From contig NZ_JH164926.1 in NCBI RefSeq assembly GCF_000226875.1, positions 1,744,837-1,763,556 of the forward strand: a DNA stretch of 18,720 nucleotides. The letters run 5' to 3'. The translations under genes were made by a program, and so were the position numbers. Position 1 is the first letter of the stretch. Each line of letters begins with the position of its first letter. Positions 11,954 to 18,209 of the stretch are shown here, piece by piece. The stretch comes from Neisseria shayeganii 871 (lineage in GTDB: Bacteria; Pseudomonadota; Gammaproteobacteria; Burkholderiales; Neisseriaceae). The notes under the pieces were generated by a model, which saw only the letters and a list, made by a program, of their open reading frames with translations, was not told the DNA's origin and made no database searches.

Positions 11954-14368
11954 TTACTGCAACTTCCAGTTCAAATTGAAATTGCCGAAGTTTTGAAATT
12001 CGGGTTTGCCGTCGTAAATGGCCTGTTTACGACCGAATTCGTAGCCCACGCCGAACGTGTTGCCCACGCGCCAGTCGTGACCGTATTTCAGCAGCCAAGT
12101 GTTCTGCGCCGCTTCGCCCGACTGCCAGAAGCGGCCCAGGCTGCCGGTGAGCTGCTGGGTGAGGTGGACGCGGTAGGCCAGCGGCATGCCGTAAGACAGG
12201 TTCAGCGAGCCGCTGACGGTGCTGCTGTGGTGCGGGTTGTAATAGTGGGCCTCGGGAATGTCGCGGTTACGCGTATGATCCGCCCAAGCGCTGCCGGCCA
12301 AACGCCAGCGGTTGTGCTGCCACAAGCTGTGCGACAACCAAGCGTAGTAGTTTTGCCGCACGTTGTCATCGTCAAACGTCATCACGCTGGCGCCCCCGCC
12401 GGCACGGGTATCGGCCGAATGGGCGTAATTGGCGCTGACGGTGTATTCGTTGGCATACACGTTTTGATTGACGGCCTTCACCGGCGTATTGGCGCTATTG
12501 ACCGCAGCAGCAGCCTGCAGGCTGAGGCGCTCGTTGGCGCGGTAATTGGCGCCGACGCGGGCATACGGCTTATCGTTCAAATGGGTGCCGTGGCCGGCCT
12601 CCACATTCAAGGTAACCGGATACAGATTGATTTCGCCGCCCAAGCCCGCCCGGCCGGTACGCATTTCGTCGCCGTGGTTGGGCACGTAATTGCTCTGCTG
12701 GGTCACATAAGCGCGATGACCGCCTTCGCTGCGCGGGCTGTATAAAGTGGTGCTTTGCAGCCATTCCGTGCCGTCGGCCGGCGAGGTGGTTTTGCTGGTT
12801 TGGCCGGAAACACTCAGCTGGGCGGCGCGGGCATTGTCGTAATGTTCCCAAAAGCCGCGGTAACGCGGATCTTGCCTGTCCATGCCGCGCGCCATTTCGG
12901 CGGCGGCGCGCCAATTGCCGCTGTCGATCAGCGTCATGCCGATTTTGCTGTCGATGCCGGCTTGGTTGTCGGGCGGCAGCTGTTCTTTGGCCTGACGGAA
13001 CCACACCAGCGCTTCGTCGTTGCGGCCGTTCCATTGCGCCAAATCGCCGCGCAGCATCATGCCCCAGGGATCATTCGGTTTTTCCGCCAACCAAGCGTCC
13101 ATCAGCTCAATGGCGCGGTCGAGATTGCCGTTCCAGGCTTCAAGGCGGACGTTCCAGAAATACTGTTTGTCGTAATACGGGTTTTCGATGCGGCGGGTGT
13201 GGGTGAAGTCGTTGGTGTAACGCTGCGGATTCCAGCGCTCCAGCTCTTGCTGGGCGTGGGTGTAGTAGCCCAAATCGGCTTGCGCTGCCACCAGATGCTC
13301 GCGCATGGCGGGCGAAATGCTGCCGCTTTGGGTCTGCTGACGCTGCGCCAGTTCGGAATAAGTGTGGTAAGCCCCTCGCGGACTGCCCGACATCATCAAA
13401 GCCTGGGCGTACTGCGCTTTGACATATTCCGGCTGCTCGCCGTAGGGCTGCAGGGTACGGTAATCTTCCAAAGCCTGTTGGCTGTTATTGAGCGCAATGG
13501 CCGCAGCCATGCGGTCGCGCAGCGCGGCCAAATAAAGATCGCCGCCTTTTGGCGCTTCGTTCACCACTTGGCTCAGCTTGTCGTAAGCGGTTTGCAGGTT
13601 CTGCACATTGCCTGATTCGGTGCTGCTGCGCAGCAGGCTGACCGCTTGGTCTTTTTGCAGCCACAAACGGTCTTGGGCGTTGAATAAATGCGGATAGCGC
13701 TCAATCAACTGCTGTTGCTGCGGGTAAGCACGCAGCTGGGCGGCGGTGCGGTAAAGCGGCAACACCAAGTCTTCGCGCTCGGGATGGGCGGCCAATTGGG
13801 ACTGCAGACCCAGCAGCTGATCGGTCAGGCTTTGGCTGCGTTGGGCCAGATAATTGGCGGCTTGGCGGATATCGGCATCTTCGCCGAAACGGCCGCGGTA
13901 GATATCGATGTGCTGCTTCGCCGCGCTGTATTGGCCGGCATCCACAGCCGTCAGTGCGGCGCCGAGAAAACCGATTTTCAGCTGCGGCGCGGCCTGTTGC
14001 AGCTGGCCGTAATAAGCGGCAGAGAGCGCAAACTGTTTCTGGTCGCGGGCGGCTTTGGCCAGGTTTTCCAGTTCATCGGCGCTCAACTGCGTCGGTGCGC
14101 ATTGGCGGCAAACCGCCAGTGCATCCGCTTGTCTGCCTTGGCGCAGCAGAAGCGCAATCAGGTCGGCGCGCACGCGCGGGTCTTGGCTTTCGGCATACAG
14201 GCTTTGCAGACCGCGTACGGACTCGGCCAAGGCGGCATCGCTGCTGCGGGCGTGTTGCGCCCAATGCTCGCGCTCGGCCTGAACATCGCGGGCCGAAGCC
14301 ACGCCCGGCTGGGCAACCATCAGGGCAGACAATAAAACGGGAATCAAATTCGGGGTAAAACGCGACAT
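11954..14368 (-). CDS. pgaA: PgaA-like outer-membrane export porin (TPR plus beta-barrel)
   Basis: About 804 residues from the preferred ATG (MSRFTPNLIPVLL); the frame is open back to 14392. It has a signal peptide ending near PGVASA, then a long helical TPR-like part (about residues 40-510, with repeat-like units such as WNGNLDRAIELMDAWLAEKP and WNGRNDEALVWFRQAKEQLP). A C-terminal beta-rich region of about 280 residues follows, with alternating aromatic strands (DDDNVRQNYYAWLSHSLW, YYNPHHSSTVSGSLNLSY), ending FNLNWKLQ. This order and length match PgaA/HmsH (807 residues), which exports partially deacetylated poly-beta-1,6-GlcNAc in biofilms. pgaB, pgaC and pgaD are not beside it: radC is convergent downstream and an Smr gene lies upstream. 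Another TPR-porin substrate cannot be excluded. Confidence 0.8.
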   Translation of the reverse strand: MSRFTPNLIPVLLSALMVAQPGVASARDVQAEREHWAQHARSSDAALAESVRGLQSLYAESQDPRVRADLIALLLRQGRQADALAVCRQCAPTQLSADELENLAKAARDQKQFALSAAYYGQLQQAAPQLKIGFLGAALTAVDAGQYSAAKQHIDIYRGRFGEDADIRQAANYLAQRSQSLTDQLLGLQSQLAAHPEREDLVLPLYRTAAQLRAYPQQQQLIERYPHLFNAQDRLWLQKDQAVSLLRSSTESGNVQNLQTAYDKLSQVVNEAPKGGDLYLAALRDRMAAAIALNNSQQALEDYRTLQPYGEQPEYVKAQYAQALMMSGSPRGAYHTYSELAQRQQTQSGSISPAMREHLVAAQADLGYYTHAQQELERWNPQRYTNDFTHTRRIENPYYDKQYFWNVRLEAWNGNLDRAIELMDAWLAEKPNDPWGMMLRGDLAQWNGRNDEALVWFRQAKEQLPPDNQAGIDSKIGMTLIDSGNWRAAAEMARGMDRQDPRYRGFWEHYDNARAAQLSVSGQTSKTTSPADGTEWLQSTTLYSPRSEGGHRAYVTQQSNYVPNHGDEMRTGRAGLGGEINLYPVTLNVEAGHGTHLNDKPYARVGANYRANERLSLQAAAAVNSANTPVKAVNQNVYANEYTVSANYAHSADTRAGGGASVMTFDDDNVRQNYYAWLSHSLWQHNRWRLAGSAWADHTRNRDIPEAHYYNPHHSSTVSGSLNLSYGMPLAYRVHLTQQLTGSLGRFWQSGEAAQNTWLLKYGHDWRVGNTFGVGYEFGRKQAIYDGKPEFQNFGNFNLNWKLQ

Positions 14369-14519
14369 CATAAAAACACTATACGAATACATTCAGGTTG
14401 CGCACTTTAATTCAATTTGCACAGCTTGTGGGCAAATTTGCCCGGCAGCGGGGCGGATGCGGCAGGATTGTTGCGGCACCGATACGTTCAACGGGTTTCT
14501 GAATGAACAAGCGGCCACT

Positions 14520-15131
14520 TCATCCGCCCTGCCGGCTTTTGCGCAGCAAAATGCGGACGGCGCCGTCGTTGTGCCGGTGCGGTTCGGCGTAGGCCAATAC
14601 CTCGGGATGCTCCATCAGCCAGCGGCGCACCAGGGTTTTGAGTACCGGCGTAAAGCCGCGCGAACCCAAGCCGCTGCCGTGCACGATTTCGGCACACACC
14701 CCGCGCTTCTGCACATAAGCCACAAATTCGTTCAATACCTGCTGGGCCGACTCCTGCCGGTAACCGTGCAAATCGAGTTTGGCCACCACCGGCCAATGCC
14801 CGCCGAGCAGACGGCGGATATCGTCTTCGCCGCGGCCGTTTTTGCTGAACACACGCGGCGGCTCGTCCCAGCTTTGGTCGCCCACATAAAAATAGTCCGC
14901 CTCTTCCAGCCCTTCTTCTGGCTGCGCCCGCCGCTTAATCGGCGAAGTGTCGCGCGGCAAAACGGCGCGGTTGCTGCTTTTGAGCGGCACCACCGCGCCC
15001 ACGGCCACAGCGAAATCCACTTCCTCCACCCGCGCTTTCTTTTCCGCGGCCAAGCGTTCCGCCTCAGCCGCGCGCTCCTGCCGGGCCTGCTTGCCCAGCT
15101 GTTTTAAAACATCTTGAAAAGACTGCTCCAT
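14520..15131 (-). CDS. Smr-domain protein
   Basis: A 203-residue protein with a charged helical N-terminal part (about residues 1-80, KQARQERAAEAERLAAEKKA) and a C-terminal Smr (small MutS-related) domain: LDLHGYRQESAQQVLNEFV and the HGSGLGSRG loop, with RHNDGAVRILLRK at the end. Smr domains have nicking or RNA-cleaving activity; stand-alone proteins such as YdaL or SmrB act on nucleic acids, SmrB on mRNA at collided ribosomes. This one has the length and layout of the SmrA/B type. I chose the ATG at 15131 over a TTG two codons upstream. Confidence 0.87.
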   Translation of the reverse strand: MEQSFQDVLKQLGKQARQERAAEAERLAAEKKARVEEVDFAVAVGAVVPLKSSNRAVLPRDTSPIKRRAQPEEGLEEADYFYVGDQSWDEPPRVFSKNGRGEDDIRRLLGGHWPVVAKLDLHGYRQESAQQVLNEFVAYVQKRGVCAEIVHGSGLGSRGFTPVLKTLVRRWLMEHPEVLAYAEPHRHNDGAVRILLRKSRQGG

Positions 15132-15154
15132 CTGCAAGAATTCCGTTTCGGGTT

Positions 15155-15166
15155 TTCAGGTAGCCT
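15155..15166 (-). repeat. DUS, exact copy just before the ubiM -10 box
   Basis: It ends 4 bases before TATAAT, that is, in the spacer of the likely promoter, and also lies 24 bases upstream of the divergent Smr gene. Confidence 0.85.
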
Positions 15167-15170
15167 CAAG

Positions 15171-15176
15171 TATAAT
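15171..15176 (+). promoter_or_regulatory. Candidate -10 box of the ubiM-like gene
   Basis: A perfect TATAAT, 65 bases before the start codon. The best -35-like sequence is weak (TTTCGG at 15146-15151, spacing 19). The spacer contains the DUS. Confidence 0.55.
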
Positions 15177-15240
15177 GGAAAGCCGCCGGGCTTTTCATTT
15201 ATCCTACCCCGCACTGTTTTCCATTCACACGGAGCCTCCC

Positions 15241-16413
15241 ATGCAGCACACTTGTGACATCGTCGTTATCGGCGCCGGCCCTGCCGGCCTCAGTTTTGCC
15301 GCCGCAGCCGCCCCCAGCGGCTTGGACATCCTACTGGTGGAACAAAGCAGCGAGGAAACCCTGGCCAACCCGCCCTACGACGGCCGCGAAATCGCGCTGA
15401 CCCACCCCTCCCGCGCCGTGATGGAAAAACTCGGCATGTGGGCAAAAATTGCCGAAGACGAAATCTACCCGCTCAAAGCCGCCAAAGTGCTCAACGGCGG
15501 CTCTCCCTACACCTTGGACTTTCCCGCCCCCACCGACGGCAAAGGCCAGCTCGGCTTTTTGATTTCCAACCACAACATCCGCCGTGCCGCCTATGAATCG
15601 GCCAAAGCCTATCCCAACGTCCGCTTTCTCACCGAAAGCAGCGTGAAAGAAGCCCTCAACGGCAACGATAGCGTGACCGTTACCCTGGCCAACGGCGACA
15701 CCGTTTCCGCCCGCCTGATGGTGGCCGCCGACAGCCGCATGTCGCAAACCCGCCGCCAGGCCGGCATTTCCGCCGACCTGCACGACTTCGGCCGCACCGT
15801 GATCGTGGCCCGTTTCGCCCACACCATTTCCAACGAAAACACCGCCTACGAGTGCTTCCACTACGGCCGCACCATCGCCCTGCTGCCCCTGGGCGAATAC
15901 ATGACCAACTGCGTCATCACCATCGACAACCGCCGCGTACATGAAGTGCTCGACCTTTCACCCGAAGCGCTCGCCGCCGATTTGGAAAAGCAGCTGCACG
16001 GCAAACTCGGCACCATGTCGCCCGCCGGCAGCCGCCACACCTACCCCCTGATCGGCGTACACGCCCGCCGCTTCGTCGCCCGCCGCACCGCCCTCATCGG
16101 CGACGCCGCCGTCGGCATGCACCCGGTTACCGCCCACGGCTTCAACCTCGGCGTTGCCAGCGCCGACCTGCTGGCCGAACTGATTGTGCAGGCCGCAGCC
16201 GCCGGCCGCGACATCGCCAACGACACCCTGCTGGAACGCTACGAAACCCGCCACATGCTGCACACCCGCGCGCTCTACCACGGCACCAACTTTATGGTGA
16301 AGCTGTTCACCAACGAAGCCCCGCCGGCCAAACTGCTGCGCAGCGCCGTGCTGCGCCTGAGCAACAATCTGCCGCCGGTCAAACACCTGATTACCAAACA
16401 ACTGACCGGCTAA
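15241..16413 (+). CDS. ubiM: UbiH/UbiM-like FAD-dependent ubiquinone hydroxylase
   Basis: A 390-residue flavoprotein monooxygenase with the N-terminal dinucleotide fold IVVIGAGPAGLSFAAAAAP, the middle DxR-type region around PYDGREIALTHPSR, and the second FAD motif ALIGDAAVGMHPVTAHGFNL (near residue 290). This is the UbiH/VisC/Coq6 family, which hydroxylates the ubiquinone ring using O2 and FAD. In Neisseria a single such protein, UbiM, performs several ring hydroxylations; the lineage suggests UbiM, but UbiH or UbiF-like function cannot be excluded. GGAG lies 6 bases before the ATG. A DUS follows the stop by 13 bases. Confidence 0.85.
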   Translation: MQHTCDIVVIGAGPAGLSFAAAAAPSGLDILLVEQSSEETLANPPYDGREIALTHPSRAVMEKLGMWAKIAEDEIYPLKAAKVLNGGSPYTLDFPAPTDGKGQLGFLISNHNIRRAAYESAKAYPNVRFLTESSVKEALNGNDSVTVTLANGDTVSARLMVAADSRMSQTRRQAGISADLHDFGRTVIVARFAHTISNENTAYECFHYGRTIALLPLGEYMTNCVITIDNRRVHEVLDLSPEALAADLEKQLHGKLGTMSPAGSRHTYPLIGVHARRFVARRTALIGDAAVGMHPVTAHGFNLGVASADLLAELIVQAAAAGRDIANDTLLERYETRHMLHTRALYHGTNFMVKLFTNEAPPAKLLRSAVLRLSNNLPPVKHLITKQLTG

Positions 16414-16426
16414 CATCTCATCGTTT

Positions 16427-16438
16427 TTCAGGTAGCCT
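16427..16438 (-). repeat. DUS, exact copy after ubiM
   Basis: Reverse-oriented, without an inverted partner nearby. Confidence 0.8.
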
Positions 16439-16459
16439 GATGACTGCGCGGAACAGGCC

Positions 16460-16660
16460 GAAACCTTTAGGCAACCGCCCAATGTGGATGGCTGTAAAGT
16501 AATGTGGATGGCTGTAAAGTGCAGCCGCCCAACAAGTGCGACTGCCAGGAATCCTTGTGAGAGAGACAAACCGGCTACAGGCTTAGGCGAGCGAACTGTC
16601 TCCTGAGGCATCAACGCACCACGCAGACATGCGCCGCAGATGGACGGTTGCAAAGGCTTC
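16460..16660. mobile_element. Second, diverged copy of the miniature element family
   Basis: A 201-base non-coding unit with the left end GAAACCTTTAGGCAACCGCCCA; the right end on the other strand is GAAGCCTTTGCAACCGTCCA. It shares inner blocks with the 7349-7491 element (TGTGGATG on the left and CATGCGCCGCAGATGG-like sequence on the right). The ends changed together, from CAAAAyCCCC to CAACCGyCCA, so the two arms still pair. It includes the 20-base tandem duplication and is followed at once by a DUS. Confidence 0.55.
16481..16520 (+). repeat. Perfect 20-base tandem duplication
   Basis: AATGTGGATGGCTGTAAAGT occurs twice in a row (16481-16500 and 16501-16520) with no mismatch, within the miniature element. 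The identity implies a recent duplication. Confidence 0.9.
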
Positions 16661-16672
16661 AGGCTACCTGAA
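16661..16672 (+). repeat. DUS, exact copy abutting the miniature element
   Basis: It begins at the base directly after the right end of the 16460 element, so the element may have inserted at a DUS or carried one. Confidence 0.8.
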
Positions 16673-16803
16673 AGCGTTTATTTCCCAGCATGATCTTATC
16701 TACCGCACCATAGCTGCACCGGCACACCGAAACCAACCCGCTTACCAAGGACACAACTTTCACAGAAAAAACATTGTTTTTCGGCCCAAAACGCCCGCAA
16801 CAC

Positions 16804-16832
16804 TTGCCAAATAGCGCACTCGGCGGCATAAT
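16804..16832 (+). promoter_or_regulatory. Promoter of tRNA-Thr
   Basis: TTGCCA, a 17-base spacer, CATAAT, and then a GC-rich discriminator (GCGCGCC) as at stable-RNA promoters under stringent control. Transcription would start a few bases before the tRNA. Confidence 0.7.
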
Positions 16833-16845
16833 GCGCGCCTTCTAT

Positions 16846-16921
16846 GCCGGTGTAGCTCAGTTGGTAGAGCACCTGACTTGTAATCAGGGGGTCGCGAGTT
16901 CGAATCCTGCCGCCGGCACCA
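16846..16921 (+). tRNA. tRNA-Thr (anticodon TGT)
   Basis: A 76-base cloverleaf. The acceptor arm is GCCGGTG with CGCCGGC (one T-G pair), the D arm has GCTCAGTTGGTAGAGC, the anticodon stem is CTGAC/GTCAG-like with loop CTTGTAA giving the anticodon TGT (reads ACA), and the T arm has GTTCGAATC. The CCA end is encoded. A promoter is directly upstream and a GNRA-loop terminator follows. Confidence 0.97.
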
Positions 16922-16972
16922 ATACACCAAGATGTTTCAATGAGTTGCAAATTTTTGGGACATTTAAGGGAC

Positions 16973-16996
16973 AAAGCCACCTGAAAAGGTGGCTTT
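16973..16996 (+). terminator. Terminator of tRNA-Thr
   Basis: A 10-pair stem (AAAGCCACCT with AGGTGGCTTT), a GAAA tetraloop, and a T run ending TTTTCC. Confidence 0.85.
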
Positions 16997-17313
16997 TCCT
17001 ATTCCTACTTCGGCCACGCCTCCACCAGCCCCTGATGCTGCCGCCGGCAGTCGTTGTACTGATGTACCACCGCCACCGCCCATGGCAATATCTGCTTCCC
17101 CGCCCTACCCTGCAATTCCGGCATCGGCGCGCAGGGCTGTGCCCAATCAGCGGGCGGATGTTTTCCCCCTTGCGGACCGATATGGCTACCTGAAGCGGGA
17201 TGGTAGGAGTAATCGGCTTGAACGGCATCGGGGCTGACGGAGCCGGGCGGGTTTTGTCTGCAGCCGGGCGGCAAGGCGGGAGCAGAACGGGCAGCATCTA
17301 GAATGCCATATAG
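16997..17313. other. Boundary of the accessory region downstream of tRNA-Thr
   Basis: Between the tRNA terminator and the AT-rich genes there is only GC-rich sequence holding the broken spanin-like gene and a DUS variant (17183-17194, TGGCTACCTGAA). Composition changes sharply near 17300. No integrase or repeat of the tRNA 3' end is visible in the window. Confidence 0.5.
17005..17297 (-). pseudogene. Frameshifted remnant of a phage outer spanin (Rz1/LysC-like)
   Basis: In one reverse frame (17005-17274) the C-terminal part reads PCAPMPELQGRAGKQ, then VVHQYNDCRRQHQGLVEA. I recognise this pattern (PC-x-PLP-x-L-x-G, then Y-x-x-C-x-x-x-H-x-x-LV) from phage outer-spanin proteins, which act in host lysis. 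In another frame (from 17297) a short start, MLPVLLPPCRPAADK followed by Pro-rich sequence, would suit the N-terminal lipoprotein part. Joining the two needs a frameshift around 17150-17200, so the gene is probably broken. A stop codon directly precedes the 17297 ATG. No other phage genes are visible. Confidence 0.4.
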
Positions 17314-17736
17314 CTAATAGTAATTAACTAGAAATTTAATATATAATTCATCACAATATTTTTCCTTATATCCTCCAGGTATGCTTCCATACACTCCTTT
17401 TTTATTGAACTCTGTATTTTCCATAACAACTGTGGAAACAGAATAACCTAACTGTTTAACAAAATTCCTCCATTCTGAATAAGTAATACAATTATTCAGA
17501 TCATAAACAGCAGAGTAATATATCGAAGATCCTTCGGATGATTTATATCCAACCCTAACCACTTTTCCATTTATTTTATCTGCAATCTTATAAACCTCCT
17601 CAATCGCAATTGCTTTGTTTCTCTCTTGTAATATATCCTCTTCACTGCTTGGCATCTGAAGATAAATTGCAATAGCAGATATACACACTACAAATACGAT
17701 AAGGATAATATCAAATTTTATTTTTGATTCATTCAT
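17314..17736 (-). CDS. Small membrane protein, second copy of the immunity-like family
   Basis: A 140-residue AT-rich gene. It has one N-terminal membrane helix (about residues 9-26, IILIVFVVCISAIAIYL) and a soluble domain. It is clearly a paralog of the next gene upstream: both have MPxSEE, RNKAxAIEE, GYK, a middle Cys followed by a Trp, and a YC-x-EEL/DEL end with VxYY. Similarity in that part is around 40 percent by eye. I do not recognise the family. It follows the toxin-linked copy on the same strand after a 35-base gap, the usual place of extra or orphan immunity genes. There is no strong ribosome site. Confidence 0.7.
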   Translation of the reverse strand: MNESKIKFDIILIVFVVCISAIAIYLQMPSSEEDILQERNKAIAIEEVYKIADKINGKVVRVGYKSSEGSSIYYSAVYDLNNCITYSEWRNFVKQLGYSVSTVVMENTEFNKKGVYGSIPGGYKEKYCDELYIKFLVNYY

Positions 17737-17771
17737 ATAGACATGAAATAAGAATACAGATTTTAAAACGA

Positions 17772-18209
17772 TTATTCTGACCGCTTTCTGTAATATGAAA
17801 CTTGCAAGTTAATCCATAATTCTTCATTGCAATATTGATCCTTACCCAGAGGGGCGCTGCCGATAATTCCTCTTTTCCAAAAATCTCTATTCTCAGGAAC
17901 AACTTTTGAAAACTCATAGCCTGACTGAGTGAGTACGGCCTTCCATTTCTCAGACGAGATACACTCAGGTAATCGGTAATCGGCAGTATAAGCAACTGTA
18001 GTTGCTCCTAATGGCTTGTATCCTGTTTTCAGTACTTCTGCCCCCATATTTTCTGCTATCCGATGAATTTCTTCTATCGCCAATGCTTTATTTCTATCTT
18101 GAAATACTTTTTCCTCTGAGTCCGGCATATCAAAATAAACAGCAATCATAATCGCAATAGCGCTGATTATTGGAAAAAAAACACTAAATTTCTTATTGAA
18201 TTTAGACAT
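17772..18209 (-). CDS. Putative immunity protein paired with the exoprotein C-terminus
   Basis: A 145-residue AT-rich gene with an N-terminal membrane helix (about residues 9-25, VFFPIISAIAIMIAVYF) and a soluble domain with MPDSEEKVFQDRNKALAIEE and two conserved cysteines (ECIS and QYCNEEL). The start ATG shares its A with the TAA stop of the exoprotein gene (TAATG), so translation is coupled. A small gene in this position after a CdiA/FhaB-type C-terminus is the standard immunity position. The membrane anchor suggests that it acts at the inner membrane. The paralog downstream supports a modular cassette. The function is inferred from position only. Confidence 0.65.
   Translation of the reverse strand: MSKFNKKFSVFFPIISAIAIMIAVYFDMPDSEEKVFQDRNKALAIEEIHRIAENMGAEVLKTGYKPLGATTVAYTADYRLPECISSEKWKAVLTQSGYEFSKVVPENRDFWKRGIIGSAPLGKDQYCNEELWINLQVSYYRKRSE

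Noticed and set aside
11993..14335. Several forward ORFs of 130-290 residues opposite the pgaA-like gene
   Set aside because: They are antisense shadows with no start signals or family resemblance; the reverse frame is continuous over 2.4 kb with domain structure.
15331..15942. Reverse ORF of 203 residues opposite the ubiM-like gene
   Set aside because: Gly/Val/Ala/His-rich antisense shadow of a clear FAD monooxygenase.
16481..16520. Possible CRISPR array
   Set aside because: There are only two units, directly adjacent with no spacers, so it is a tandem duplication.
16953..16974. GGGACATTTAAGGGACA after tRNA-Thr as an attachment site
   Set aside because: It looks like an att-type sequence, but no second copy or integrase is visible in the window, so it cannot be supported.
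16696..16980. Reverse ORF containing GRIRTRDPLITSQVLYQLSYTG and the forward ORF with VAQLVEHLTCNQGVASSNPA
   Set aside because: These are the well-known spurious translations of a tRNA gene, here tRNA-Thr, not proteins.
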